Positions 43,871 to 53,331 of a stretch of 64,000 bases of DNA are shown one piece after another. The stretch lies in contig DQPL01000089.1 of assembly GCA_015664885.1 (NCBI GenBank), positions 1 to 64,000 on the forward strand. The letters are read 5' to 3'. The notes below the pieces were generated by a model. The model was not told where the DNA came from. It did not search any database and was given only the letters and a program-made list of their open reading frames with translations. Every line of letters begins with the position of its first letter. Within the stretch, counting starts at the first letter, position 1. Position numbers and translations under genes: made by a program. This stretch comes from Gemmatimonadota bacterium. Its GTDB lineage: Bacteria > Gemmatimonadota > Gemmatimonadetes > Longimicrobiales > Gaopeijiaceae.

Positions 43871-45310
43871 ATGAAAATGCGTTGGACGCTCGGTATGGTG
43901 GCGCTCCTCATGTCGGGCGCAGTCGCATGTAGCGACGCCGGCTCGAACGATGGGCTCGTGGCGCGCGTCGGAGACTATCAACTGACGGTAGCGGACGTCG
44001 CCGAACTCATGGTCAACGAGGAGCGACTTCCGGCACAAGTCACGGTCATCCGGCAAGTCGCCGATCTTTGGATCCAGTACACACTTCTCGGTGCGGCTGT
44101 GTGGCAGGACACCTCACTCAGCTCCATCGAGTTCGAGGCACTGGTCCGCCAACAGCTGGATCAACTAATGATCTTCGAGCTCCGCGATTCGGTCGTCCAG
44201 ATCGACACGGTGATCGCCGATGACGAGCTCCAAGAACTCTATGCGGCTGAGGACCCCGCACTCGAGATGCGGGCGCGTCACATTTTGATGCAGTACCCGC
44301 CCAGCGCATCCGATGCGGAACGCGGCGGAGCCCGCATACAACTCCAGAGAATCCGCGACCGGATCGTGGCCGGTGAATCGTTCGAGTCGCTCGCTGAGCA
44401 GTTCAGCCAGGATCGGGGCTCGGCGGCTTTTGGTGGGGATCTCGGCTTTTTCGGTCGTGGCGACATGACGGCGCCCTTCGAGCAAGCGGTGCTCGCGCTC
44501 GAGCCCGGTGAGCTGAGCGGCCTCGTCGAGACCCAGTACGGTCTCCACCTCATCCGACTCGAGCAAAGGCGCATCCAAAACTTCGACGAGATCGCCCCGG
44601 GCTTTCGTGAGCGCGTCCTGACCGAGCGCTTCCTGCGCGCCGAATCCACATACATCGCCGACGTCGAAACACGAGCGCAGGCCAAGCCATTGGCGGGGGC
44701 GTTCGAGGTGCTGCGAGAGCTCGCACGCAACCCTGGGACCAGGCTGAGCAGACGAGCCGGAGCCCGTGCACTCTTCGAGTACGTTGGCGGAGACCTCACC
44801 GTGCGTGAGGTCCAGCTCGTGCTGCAGAGCCAGAATGCCGAATTCCGGGACGAAGTCGTCGCCGGAGACGAGGAGCGGCTCGACGGGTACCTGCGTGGCA
44901 TGGTGCAACGCAAAGTGCTCGCGGCGGAGGCAAATGCGGCGGGGTTCGGCGTCTCAGTGGAACGCGTCGATTCGATGATCGCCGACGCTCGAGTACAACT
45001 CCGTGGCGCGGCCCAAGTATTGGGATTGCTGTCGCTGGATCGGGCGCCCGGCGAGGATCTGGACCAGGCCATCGCGCGCTCGGTCCTAGAGGCGGTGGGC
45101 AAGGTGCTGACAGGTGCGACCGAGATGGTCCGGCTCGGAGGAATCCAATACCAGCTCGCCGAGGGCTCGTCCGCGGCGGTCTTCGACCGCGGTGTTGGCG
45201 AGGCAATCCTCCGGATCGGGCAACTGCGCATGAACCGCAGCCCATCCCTACTGGAGGAGGCTGCCGACACGGTGAGCCTCAGTGCCGACACCGCGTCATC
45301 GGGACGCTGA
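43871..45310 (+). CDS. PpiC-type peptidylprolyl isomerase lipoprotein
   Basis: A 479-residue exported foldase with a lipoprotein signal peptide (lipobox AVAC at about 17-20). One parvulin-type PPIase domain lies at about 135-236 (MRARHILMQYP...FGGDLGFFGRGDM...[12 protein letters not shown]). The regions before and after it are helical, as in SurA/PrsA. A likely role is folding of outer-membrane or secreted proteins. Its neighbour is a SurA-like isomerase 36 bases downstream, so the two are probably co-expressed. A GGAG precedes the ATG. Confidence 0.88.
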   Translation: MKMRWTLGMVALLMSGAVACSDAGSNDGLVARVGDYQLTVADVAELMVNEERLPAQVTVIRQVADLWIQYTLLGAAVWQDTSLSSIEFEALVRQQLDQLMIFELRDSVVQIDTVIADDELQELYAAEDPALEMRARHILMQYPPSASDAERGGARIQLQRIRDRIVAGESFESLAEQFSQDRGSAAFGGDLGFFGRGDMTAPFEQAVLALEPGELSGLVETQYGLHLIRLEQRRIQNFDEIAPGFRERVLTERFLRAESTYIADVETRAQAKPLAGAFEVLRELARNPGTRLSRRAGARALFEYVGGDLTVREVQLVLQSQNAEFRDEVVAGDEERLDGYLRGMVQRKVLAAEANAAGFGVSVERVDSMIADARVQLRGAAQVLGLLSLDRAPGEDLDQAIARSVLEAVGKVLTGATEMVRLGGIQYQLAEGSSAAVFDRGVGEAILRIGQLRMNRSPSLLEEAADTVSLSADTASSGR

Positions 45311-45346
45311 AGGAAACCCTGACTCTCCATCGGTTTACGACGTAAC

Positions 45347-46657
45347 ATGCCGAAAAAACTGATTCCCTTCGTCTTTGGGCTGGCCCTGCTTCCGGGGCTC
45401 GCCTCCGCGCAGTTGGCGACCGACGACGATATCGTCGACCGCGTGGTCGCGGTGGTTGGCGACTCGGTCGTCCTCCAGTCACAAGTGATGGAGGGGGTTC
45501 AGCGCATCATGCTCACGCAAAACGCTCAGCTTCCGGAGCCGGGGCCCGAACTCGAGCGCTTGATGAGCGACATGCTAGAACAGCTCGTGAGCACTGTTCT
45601 GATTTCTCAGGAGGCGGCACGCGATTCACTTATCGAAGTAGACGAAGTCCTGATCGAGGAACGAGTTACCGAGCAGATCGGTCAGGTGACGGAGCAGGTG
45701 GGGGGGCAAACTGCTCTGCGACAGTCGCTTACCGGCATGGGCCTCACGCTCGCCGAGTATCGCGACATGCGCCGCAGTGAAATCCGTCAGGAGCAGGTCC
45801 AGCAGATGTTCATACAGTCACGGCTGCGGAACGCGCCGCCAATCGAGCTGACAGAAGACGAACTGCTCGCTTCGTTCCAGGCGGCGAGAGCACAACTCGA
45901 GCAGCGCCCGAAGCTGGTGACCTTCGATCAAGTGGTGATGATGCCGACGCCCTCCGAAGCCTCGGTCGACACAGCGCGCACCCGGCTCGAAGCACTGCTT
46001 ACGCAGGTCCGAGAGGGAGCCGATTTCGCCGAATTGGCCACCGAACACTCTGACGATCCCAGCGGGGCCACGGCCGGCGGTGACCTCGGGTGGTTCCGCC
46101 GCGGCAGCATGGTCAGGGAATTCGAAGAAGCGGCGTTCGCGCTCTTCGAGGGGGAAGTGAGCGACATCGTCGAGACCCAATACGGACTGCACATAATCAA
46201 GGTCGACCGCAGCCGCATCGGCGAGCGCAGGGCCCGACACATCCTGCTCATTCCCCAAGTGACCGAGACCGACCTCCAGCGCATGCGTGACATCGCGGCG
46301 GAGGTGCTCGCACAGGTGCAGAGCGGAGCCGACATCGAACCATTGATCGAACAGTATGCCGATCCCGAGGCACCCGATTCGGTAACGATCGAGTTGGAGG
46401 GAATCCCTTCCCTTCCGCCTGGTTACGAGGCCATCGCTGCCGCATCGGCCGGCGACGTAATAGGCCCGATCGAATACGACACGGGACAGGGCACCAAACG
46501 GATCTCCGTGGTCAGGGTGACCGACGTGCGGGAAGCCGGGGCGTATACGTTCGAGGACCTCAGAGGCCAGCTTGCGGATCGACTGCGACAACAGAAGCAG
46601 ATCGCGGGAATCCTCGAGGCCCTACGCGCCAAAACGCACATCGAAATCCGACAATAA
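45347..46657 (+). CDS. surA: SurA-like periplasmic chaperone/isomerase
   Basis: A 436-residue protein with a cleavable signal peptide (residues 1-21, ending ASAQ). The N-terminal SurA chaperone module ([20 protein letters not shown], then the helical region to about 175) is followed by a parvulin PPIase domain at about 190-285 ([10 protein letters not shown]...[12 protein letters not shown]...[12 protein letters not shown]). A second, divergent parvulin copy lies at about 290-385 ([11 protein letters not shown]), and a C-terminal helix rejoins the chaperone core. SurA escorts outer-membrane proteins through the periplasm. pdxA follows 10 bases later, as in many genomes. Confidence 0.9.
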   Translation: MPKKLIPFVFGLALLPGLASAQLATDDDIVDRVVAVVGDSVVLQSQVMEGVQRIMLTQNAQLPEPGPELERLMSDMLEQLVSTVLISQEAARDSLIEVDEVLIEERVTEQIGQVTEQVGGQTALRQSLTGMGLTLAEYRDMRRSEIRQEQVQQMFIQSRLRNAPPIELTEDELLASFQAARAQLEQRPKLVTFDQVVMMPTPSEASVDTARTRLEALLTQVREGADFAELATEHSDDPSGATAGGDLGWFRRGSMVREFEEAAFALFEGEVSDIVETQYGLHIIKVDRSRIGERRARHILLIPQVTETDLQRMRDIAAEVLAQVQSGADIEPLIEQYADPEAPDSVTIELEGIPSLPPGYEAIAAASAGDVIGPIEYDTGQGTKRISVVRVTDVREAGAYTFEDLRGQLADRLRQQKQIAGILEALRAKTHIEIRQ

Positions 46658-46667
46658 CGCGAAGCGG

Positions 46668-47612
46668 ATGCGGACTCGCATCGCGGTCACACTCGGAGAT
46701 CCCCGCGGCATCGGGCCGGAAGTGGCCTTCCAAGCAGTGGCGGGAGAGCTGCCACCGGGCGTCGACCTTACGTTCTTTGGAAGCGACGCCCTCGGGCCTC
46801 AGGTCCCCGCTGGTTGTGACTTCGTGTCGGTCGGCGGGTTCGACGGCAGTGAGCAAGACGCCGGCAACGTGTCGGTACTCGCGATCCAACGCGCGGTCGA
46901 GAGCGCTATGCGGGGAGAGTATCGGGCGCTGGTGACCGCGCCGGTCTCCAAGCCCGCGTTGCGCGCGGCGGGGCGCGACGTACCGGGGCAAACCGAGCTG
47001 CTGCAACAACTCACCGGGTGTGAGAGCGTAGGAATGCTGATGGCCGCCGAAAGGACTCGGCTGGGGCCGCCGCTTCGCGTTCTGCTCGCGACGACCCACT
47101 ACGCGCTGCGCGATGTGCCCGAAATGGTCACAACGGACCTACTTGCGGACCAGGCTGAGTTGCTTTGCGCGGCCCTCCGGCGGGACTGGAAGATCGATGA
47201 GCCTCGGCTGGCCCTCTGCGCACTCAACCCCCACGCATCCGAAGGAGGCCTATTCGGAGACGAAGAAGCGAGAGTGTTCGAGCCGGCTGTCCAACGCGCT
47301 GAGTCAGCCGGCATCGATCTCTCTGGTCCGCATCCCGCCGACACCGTCTTCCAGCGGGCATTGGCTGGACACTTCGACGCAGTCATCGCGCCGTATCATG
47401 ACGTGGGCATGGCAGCGTTCAAGACAGTGTCATTCGGGGGAGGAGTCAACGTGACGCTGGGGCTCCCCTTCGTGCGCACTTCCCCAGACCACGGTACCGC
47501 CTTCGACATCGCCGGCACGGGGCGTGCAGACGCATCGTCCATGCGTGAGGCACTCCGCCTAGCGCAACAACTCTCGTCCGCCCGCTTTGACACGGATTCT
47601 GTCGATGTCTAA
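46668..47612 (+). CDS. pdxA: 4-hydroxythreonine-4-phosphate dehydrogenase
   Basis: A 314-residue NAD-dependent enzyme of pyridoxal phosphate synthesis. The start RIAVTLGDPRGIGPEV, TAPVSKPALRAAG, metal-binding histidines in TTHYALRDVP and PYHDVGMAAFK, and the C-terminal TSPDHGTAFDIAGTG are characteristic. The ATG at 46668 was chosen; the open frame upstream is a shadow of the surA-like gene. Its location directly after the surA-like gene is a common bacterial arrangement. Confidence 0.95.
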   Translation: MRTRIAVTLGDPRGIGPEVAFQAVAGELPPGVDLTFFGSDALGPQVPAGCDFVSVGGFDGSEQDAGNVSVLAIQRAVESAMRGEYRALVTAPVSKPALRAAGRDVPGQTELLQQLTGCESVGMLMAAERTRLGPPLRVLLATTHYALRDVPEMVTTDLLADQAELLCAALRRDWKIDEPRLALCALNPHASEGGLFGDEEARVFEPAVQRAESAGIDLSGPHPADTVFQRALAGHFDAVIAPYHDVGMAAFKTVSFGGGVNVTLGLPFVRTSPDHGTAFDIAGTGRADASSMREALRLAQQLSSARFDTDSVDV

Positions 47613-47666
47613 CCTTTCGTCCCGGAATGACGCTTCCTCCGCAAACCACCGAGGCGCCACGATCCG

Positions 47667-48338
47667 GTGATCAAACTCACGAACGTATCCAAAGAGTATG
47701 CGAAGGGCGGATTTGCGCTTCGCGACGTCTCGCTACACGTGAAGAAGGGCGAGTTCGTGTTCCTCACAGGACACTCCGGGTCGGGAAAGTCCACGACGAT
47801 GCGGCTTAGCCACATGGCCGAGCGACCCACCAGTGGGGAAGTACGGGTTACCGGATACACCTCGGACCGCATCACTCAACGAGCCCTGTGGAAGATCCGG
47901 CGCCGCGTCGGCTTCGTCTTCCAAGACTTTCGCCTGCTTCCCGGTCGCACGGCCCTGGAGAACGTCTCCTTCGTGCTGGAGGTAACCGGCACCCCACGAA
48001 AGGACATCGTGCCGCGCGCCCAGAGGCTGCTGACAAGAGTCGGCCTCACTCCGAAGGCCGGCTCACTCGTGCACGAGCTCTCTGGTGGAGAGCAGCAACG
48101 CGTCGCGATCGCTCGGGCTTTGGCCAACAGTCCATACGTCCTGCTCGCGGATGAGCCGACGGGGAACTTGGACGACCGCGCTACACGCGGCGTGATGGAC
48201 CTCTTCTGGGACATCAACGCGAACGGCATGGCAGTACTCATGGCGACGCATGACCTAGAGCTCGTACGTCGCTACCCCAAGGCGCGCGTGCTCGAGCTCG
48301 ACAACGGCCGGCTCGTTTACGACTCGGCAGCCGCGTAG
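47667..48338 (+). CDS. ftsE: Cell division ABC ATPase FtsE
   Basis: A 223-residue ATPase that with FtsX transmits cytoplasmic ATP hydrolysis to a periplasmic activator of peptidoglycan hydrolases. Walker [10 protein letters not shown] (about 35-43), the Q-loop VFQDFRLLP, signature [15 protein letters not shown] and Walker [13 protein letters not shown] are intact. [17 protein letters not shown] is characteristic of FtsE. The GTG at 47667 is preceded by a GAGG. ftsX follows nine bases later. Confidence 0.95.
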   Translation: MIKLTNVSKEYAKGGFALRDVSLHVKKGEFVFLTGHSGSGKSTTMRLSHMAERPTSGEVRVTGYTSDRITQRALWKIRRRVGFVFQDFRLLPGRTALENVSFVLEVTGTPRKDIVPRAQRLLTRVGLTPKAGSLVHELSGGEQQRVAIARALANSPYVLLADEPTGNLDDRATRGVMDLFWDINANGMAVLMATHDLELVRRYPKARVLELDNGRLVYDSAAA

Positions 48339-48347
48339 GGCGGCCGC

Positions 48348-49202
48348 GTGTACGCGATAAGAGAGGCGCTGGCGGCGTTTCGACGCGCTCCCGTCCTCAC
48401 GGGTCTCGCGTCGGCCATGGTCGGGCTCGCGCTCTACGTCATAGGACTCCTCGGCCTCGCGACCTACAACCTCCAGCAGGCCCTGAGCACGATCGAGGAC
48501 CGCGTACAGATCGCGGTGTATCTGCGCGATGACACGCGGCAGAGTGAGATCGACCTCGCTCAGGCCGAGCTGGGTGAGATTCCCGAAGTGCGAGCCGTGC
48601 GCTTCATCTCGAAGCGAGAGGCGCTCGAGCTCGCGCGCGAGGAGTTGCCGGAATTCAGCGCACTCTTCAGCGACCTCGAGGTCAACCCACTGCCTCAATC
48701 GCTGGAAGTGGAACTAATCCCCGGGGAGCGCAGCCAGGAAGTCGTGGAGAGGATCTCGGCGGCCGCCCTGCGCTACCCGTTCGTCGAGGACGCCCGATAC
48801 GGTCGCGAGTGGGTGGACCGGCTGTTCGCGCTGCGTCGCATCGGCGCAGCGACCACATTCGCCATGGGCTCCGCATTCGCCGTGGTCGCCGCGCTCATCA
48901 TCGGGACCGCGCTGCGCATCGCGATCTTCGCCCGCCGAGAGGAGATCTATGTGATGCGCCTGGTTGGGGCCACCAACGGATTCATCCGCCGACCGTTCCT
49001 GCTCGAGGGAGCCCTCTCGGGCCTCCTCGGTGGTGGGCTCGCCTGGCTGATGACCTGGGCCACCTACCGCGGGGTGTACGCATTCCTGTTCCAGCTGGCA
49101 TGGATCCCCCCGACGTGGATCTTCGCTGGTCTGGCCTCGGGCGCGTTCTTTGGCGCCATCGCGAGCGCGCTCGCGATCGGCCGGCACCTCCGCCAGGTGT
49201 AA
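48348..49202 (+). CDS. ftsX: Cell division protein FtsX
   Basis: A 284-residue membrane protein, partner of FtsE. It shows the FtsX pattern: a first helix at about 22-44, a periplasmic loop (about 45-165, with VYLRDDTRQSEIDLAQ and VRFISKREALE), then three further helices at about 170-195, 215-243 and 255-278. The start is the GTG at 48348. The next gene, encoding an EnvC-like protein, is what FtsX would activate. Confidence 0.94.
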   Translation: MYAIREALAAFRRAPVLTGLASAMVGLALYVIGLLGLATYNLQQALSTIEDRVQIAVYLRDDTRQSEIDLAQAELGEIPEVRAVRFISKREALELAREELPEFSALFSDLEVNPLPQSLEVELIPGERSQEVVERISAAALRYPFVEDARYGREWVDRLFALRRIGAATTFAMGSAFAVVAALIIGTALRIAIFARREEIYVMRLVGATNGFIRRPFLLEGALSGLLGGGLAWLMTWATYRGVYAFLFQLAWIPPTWIFAGLASGAFFGAIASALAIGRHLRQV

Positions 49203-49204
49203 CG

Positions 49205-50422
49205 ATGCGCTGCACCCGGACGGTCGTCGCCGGCTTCATTGCGGTCAGCGCGCTCGCATGCATGGCGGGGGCGCTCGCGGGTCAGACCGACCTGCGCCGC
49301 GAGATCCTCGAGAGCCAACGCCGCCTCGAACAGATCCGGGCCGAACAAAGCAGGCTCGAGGGCGAGATCGGCGACGTACGCAACCGGGTGAGGGACGCGT
49401 CAGAAGATCTCGCCAATGTCGAGCGCCGACTCTCCGCGTCGCGCTCAGTGGTGGCAGAAATTCAGTTTCAGTCGGACGCGGTCACCCAGTCGATCCAGGA
49501 GACCACTCGTGAGCTGGTGCAGGCACGCGAGAAGCTCGCAGAGAATGAAGCCGTGCTCAACCGACGCCTGAGGGACATCTACAAGATGGGCCCATTGCAC
49601 ACTGTCGGAGTTCTTTTGGGCGCATCTTCGTTCACTGATCTGCTCAACAGGTATCGCTACCTGCAGCGAATCGCATCGTTCGACCGCTCGCTCGTCAGCC
49701 GAGTCGAAACGATCGAGGGCGAGCTCGTGGAGCGCAACGACGACCTGAGGCAGCGCATGGCTGAGCTCGGGAGCCTCCGCCAAAATCGACTCTCGGAGGT
49801 CGCCCAGCTTCGTTCGGTCGAGTCCGAGCGTCAGACGGCGCTGGCCGAGTTTCGTAGCCGTGAGCGCCAGACAGTGAGCCGGCTGGAGCAGCTCGACGCG
49901 GATGAAGGCCGCATGACGCAACTCATCGGCGATCTGGAGACCCGGCGCCGAGAGATAGAGGCGCGCACCGCAACAGCACGCGCCGATGCTTCGCTCTCAG
50001 CGGACGACGCCGGCTCCCTTGACTGGCCCCTCGACGGCGAGGTGATCTATCGCTTCGGCCGTGAACGAAGTCCGAACGGGACCGTGCTACGATGGAACGG
50101 CATCGGGATTTCCGCTTCCCCCGGGAGCCCGGTCACGGCAGTACGGGCCGGAACGGTCGTTCTCGCAGGCCCGTTCGAAGGCTACGGGCCTACGGTGGTG
50201 CTGAGCCATGGAGATGGCTTCTATACCCTGTACCTATATCTGGAAGAGATCGGCGTAGTCGAGGGACGCACTGTCTCGATCGGGCAGGTCGTGGGGACCG
50301 TGGGCGGGACTGATACACCGGAGGGCCCGCACATCGAGTTCCAGGTACGCGCTCCGGTGAACGGTGGCTCTCCGCAGGCGCAGGACCCGTTGCAGTGGCT
50401 GAGCGCCCGAGAGAACGAGTGA
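49205..50422 (+). CDS. envC: EnvC-like murein hydrolase activator with degenerate LytM domain
   Basis: A 405-residue exported protein: signal peptide (about 1-27), long coiled coil (about 30-270), and a C-terminal LytM/M23 fold (about 285-395). The zinc and catalytic residues of active LytM enzymes are lost. The usual HxGxD is WNGIG, the usual HLS is YLEE, and the usual HxH is HIE. EnvC-type activators of amidases have such dead active sites, and their coiled coil binds FtsX. Position immediately after ftsEX, two bases from the ftsX stop, supports this. The ATG at 49205 is used; the longer frame is an ftsX shadow. Confidence 0.9.
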   Translation: MRCTRTVVAGFIAVSALACMAGALAGQTDLRREILESQRRLEQIRAEQSRLEGEIGDVRNRVRDASEDLANVERRLSASRSVVAEIQFQSDAVTQSIQETTRELVQAREKLAENEAVLNRRLRDIYKMGPLHTVGVLLGASSFTDLLNRYRYLQRIASFDRSLVSRVETIEGELVERNDDLRQRMAELGSLRQNRLSEVAQLRSVESERQTALAEFRSRERQTVSRLEQLDADEGRMTQLIGDLETRRREIEARTATARADASLSADDAGSLDWPLDGEVIYRFGRERSPNGTVLRWNGIGISASPGSPVTAVRAGTVVLAGPFEGYGPTVVLSHGDGFYTLYLYLEEIGVVEGRTVSIGQVVGTVGGTDTPEGPHIEFQVRAPVNGGSPQAQDPLQWLSARENE

Positions 50423-51582
50423 AACTTCATCCGGTTGTTGGACACCAGGACCTGCTGCAGGCACTCGCGGCCGCTTACGCCCGGGGCTCATTGCCGTCCA
50501 CACTGCTGCTTCACGGACCGAAGGGCGTGGGTAAGCAGCGCGTCGCGCTATGGCTGGGCCAACTCTTGGCATGTGAGGCGCCCTCCCCCGCTGGGCCGTG
50601 CGCGCTGTGCCCAAGCTGCCGTATGGCGCTGGGCGTCGAACACCCCGACCTGCACTGGTACTTCCCGCTCGCCCGACCCAAGGGCGTGAGCGGGGAGCGT
50701 CTGGTCGGAGCGCTCGAGGACGCGAGAGCGAAAGCTTTGGCGGAGCGGCGCTCCGAACCCATTCGCGCGAGCTACGACGACGAGTTGCGCGGACTCTATC
50801 TCGGCGTGGTGCAGAACATCCGGAGCCGCGCCTATCTACGCCCGACCATGGCCAACGGCCAGATCTTCATCGTCGGGGACGCGGAGATGCTCGTCTCTCA
50901 AGAAGCGAGTCAGGAGGCCGCGAACGCGCTGCTCAAGCTGCTCGAAGAACCCCCTGGGGCGTCTCGATTCATCCTCACGTCGAGTGAACCGGGCCGCCTC
51001 CTGCCGACGATCCGGTCTCGCACCGTGTCCATCCATCTCACGCCTGTGCCCGTGGCCGATGTCGAGGCGTTTCTGGTCGCCGGCGTTTCGGCAGACCCGA
51101 ACGAGGCGGCTTGGGCCGCTGCGCTCTCCCAGGGCGCGATCGGACGTGCCCTCGGCTTCCTTTCTGACGGGGACGCGAAGGGCCCTCTCGAGGCGCTGAG
51201 GCGCAAAGCCTACGTGCTGGTGGATGCGGCTCTCTCGGATTCCCCTGTAACCGGCTACTCGGTCGCACTCTCATACTCGCCGGCAGGGGCGAGGAAGCTC
51301 ATGGACCTCTTTGCATTCGTCGAGGAGTGGCTCAGGGATCTCGGGGCGGTCGCATCTGGTGCCGGCGACGCGGTTTTCAACCACGACGCGCGTCCGCGAC
51401 TGACCGAGATCGTCAGCCGCTCTGGAATCACTGCCAATGACCTGGCGCTCGCAATCTCGGCGGTCGAAGAAGCAAGGGAGCTCGCGCGTGGGAATGTGAA
51501 CCCCCAGCTGGTGATCAGCGGCCTGATCCGGAGCATTCGGAGTCGGGTGGTGGACGGGCCTCTAATGGAGATGACTCCATGA
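50419..51582 (+). CDS. holB: DNA polymerase III delta-prime subunit
   Basis: A 387-residue AAA+ clamp-loader subunit. [15 protein letters not shown] (Walker A, about 37-51), four cysteines in [16 protein letters not shown] (zinc module), [20 protein letters not shown] and [20 protein letters not shown] with the sensor-1 region, and PTIRSRTV, match DnaX/HolB-type loaders. The shorter catalytic region and lack of the tau/gamma C-terminus favour the delta-prime subunit. The GTG at 50419 overlaps the envC stop (GTGA). The same frame opens at a GTG eight codons upstream, but this lies inside the envC C-terminus. Confidence 0.88.
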   Translation: MKLHPVVGHQDLLQALAAAYARGSLPSTLLLHGPKGVGKQRVALWLGQLLACEAPSPAGPCALCPSCRMALGVEHPDLHWYFPLARPKGVSGERLVGALEDARAKALAERRSEPIRASYDDELRGLYLGVVQNIRSRAYLRPTMANGQIFIVGDAEMLVSQEASQEAANALLKLLEEPPGASRFILTSSEPGRLLPTIRSRTVSIHLTPVPVADVEAFLVAGVSADPNEAAWAAALSQGAIGRALGFLSDGDAKGPLEALRRKAYVLVDAALSDSPVTGYSVALSYSPAGARKLMDLFAFVEEWLRDLGAVASGAGDAVFNHDARPRLTEIVSRSGITANDLALAISAVEEARELARGNVNPQLVISGLIRSIRSRVVDGPLMEMTP

Positions 51583-52085
51583 CCGACAGCGCCGAGGGGC
51601 TGACGCATCTGGACGATGAAGGCCGCGCCCGCATGGTCGACGTTTCCCAGAAGGCAGTGACCGATCGCCGTGCGACCGCGACCGGACATATCGTCATGGA
51701 TGCGGCTACGCTCGCGCGGATCGTGGCGGGTGACGTGCCCAAAGGCAGCGTCGTGCAAGTCGCTGAACTCGCGGGAGTGCTCGCGGGCAAGAAAACCTCG
51801 GACCTGATTCCGCTCTGCCACCAGCTGCCCGGGGCAAACATCACCGTGCGTCTCGAGCCTGACGAGAAGCTGCCGGGCATCGTCGCGCACGCCGAAGCCA
51901 TCATCGCGGGGCAGACGGGCGTCGAGATGGAGGCGCTGACTGCGGTCAGCGTGGCACTGCTTACCGTCTACGACATGGTGAAAGCGGTCGACCGGGGCAT
52001 GCGGATTGGTGGCATCGCCCTGCTGAGCAAAGAGGGCGGCGCGTCCGGAACTTGGCTGCGAGACTCTGGGGAGTCGGGCGAGTAG
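51579..52085 (+). CDS. moaC: Cyclic pyranopterin monophosphate synthase
   Basis: A 168-residue enzyme that with MoaA converts GTP-derived intermediate to cyclic pyranopterin monophosphate for molybdenum cofactor. Recognisable features are [32 protein letters not shown] and [27 protein letters not shown] split across about 126-152. The ATG overlaps the holB stop (ATGA). No other moa gene is visible in the window. Confidence 0.95.
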   Translation: MTDSAEGLTHLDDEGRARMVDVSQKAVTDRRATATGHIVMDAATLARIVAGDVPKGSVVQVAELAGVLAGKKTSDLIPLCHQLPGANITVRLEPDEKLPGIVAHAEAIIAGQTGVEMEALTAVSVALLTVYDMVKAVDRGMRIGGIALLSKEGGASGTWLRDSGESGE

Positions 52086-52088
52086 GTC

Positions 52089-53288
52089 TCAGCTCGCCGG
52101 CGCGGAGCCTCTTCGTACGCTCGGCGACACCGGTACCGTGATCAAAGCCCCGATGCGCAACCGCCGTGGCCGAACGAGGGGATTGGCGGCCCTGAGATCG
52201 GCGAGCGGGACACCGTACTCGCGCGCGATGTGGCCCAGCGTCTCACCAGCGGATACCTGATGCTCGAGGAAACTCACGCGCTCATCGCGCGGAATGCGTG
52301 CGTAGTTCCTCTGAAACGTGGACCCCATCCCAGCCGGTACCCTCACCAACACGCGCCGGCCCGGTGGCGTCATTCCACGCACGTACTCGGGGTTGAGCCG
52401 TGCGATCTCGCTCTCCGTGCTCTCAGCGGCGCGCGCCACCACGTCGAGCGTGGTCGCGTCGGGGATCATCACCTGTTCGAACTCGAAGCCGCCGCTCTCG
52501 ACCGCTGTATACCCGTGGGACGCCGGCGAGCCCGCCACTACGATCGCTCCCAGCAGCTTCGGCACGAAGTCCTGCGTCTCTTTCGGAAGATGGCGCCGAA
52601 GCGCCCAATAGAGGCTGTCGGAGCCCGGAGCTAGCGGAGCATACCGTCGCAGGACCCGCTCGACGCGCGCTGGGCCGGAGTTGTACGCGGCCAGCGCAAG
52701 GAACCACGAGCCGAAGTCCTGGCGCAATGTGGCGAGGAAACGCACCGCCGCCGCCGTCGACTTGTACGGGTCACGGCGCTCATCGACGAGCGGGTTGATC
52801 TCCATGCCGAAGCCACGCGCTGTGGGCGCCATGAACTGCCAGAGGCCGACGGCGCTCGCGACGCTCACCGCGCCCGGGCTGTACCCGCTCTCGATCACGG
52901 GCAGGTAGCGCAGCGACGGCGGCAGATCTCGGGCTGCGAGCGCAGAGTCCACGGTCTCTTCAAACCACGCCATGCGCTCGAGGTAGCTCGGGAACCAGCG
53001 CGACGACCTCGTCCGCCAGAACTCGATCCACTCGTCGACCTCCGCACAAAACTCAGGGTTTCGCAACATCGGAGAGCTGAGGATCTCGTCATCGAGTCCC
53101 GTCAGGTCCGGTGGAACAAGGAAGTCGGTTACCGGCAGGGTCCGCAGCACCGGCGCATCGACGACGATGAATACGTCATCAGGCGCGGATGGCGGCCCCA
53201 CCAGGGACGCCCCTCCGACGCAACTGCCCGCGATGACCCCAACGAGACATGCGAGCAGGCCAATGCCAAAACCGCCGTTCCGCTTCAT
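52089..53288 (-). CDS. MltD-like lytic transglycosylase with LysM
   Basis: A 399-residue exported enzyme cleaving peptidoglycan glycan strands. The N-terminus has a lipoprotein-like signal peptide (GSC near residue 23). The SLT catalytic domain shows YLPVIESGYSPGAVSVASAV, in which the Glu in IESGY is catalytic, then GLWQFMAPTARGFG and LALAAYNSGPARVERVL. A single LysM peptidoglycan-binding module is at about 342-386. MltD proteins have this order. Convergent with moaC, three bases apart. Confidence 0.9.
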   Translation of the reverse strand: MKRNGGFGIGLLACLVGVIAGSCVGGASLVGPPSAPDDVFIVVDAPVLRTLPVTDFLVPPDLTGLDDEILSSPMLRNPEFCAEVDEWIEFWRTRSSRWFPSYLERMAWFEETVDSALAARDLPPSLRYLPVIESGYSPGAVSVASAVGLWQFMAPTARGFGMEINPLVDERRDPYKSTAAAVRFLATLRQDFGSWFLALAAYNSGPARVERVLRRYAPLAPGSDSLYWALRRHLPKETQDFVPKLLGAIVVAGSPASHGYTAVESGGFEFEQVMIPDATTLDVVARAAESTESEIARLNPEYVRGMTPPGRRVLVRVPAGMGSTFQRNYARIPRDERVSFLEHQVSAGETLGHIAREYGVPLADLRAANPLVRPRRLRIGALITVPVSPSVRRGSAPAS

Positions 53289-53331
53289 GGGTAAAGCTAT
53301 GTCACACAGGCGGAATGAGGCCAGACAACGC

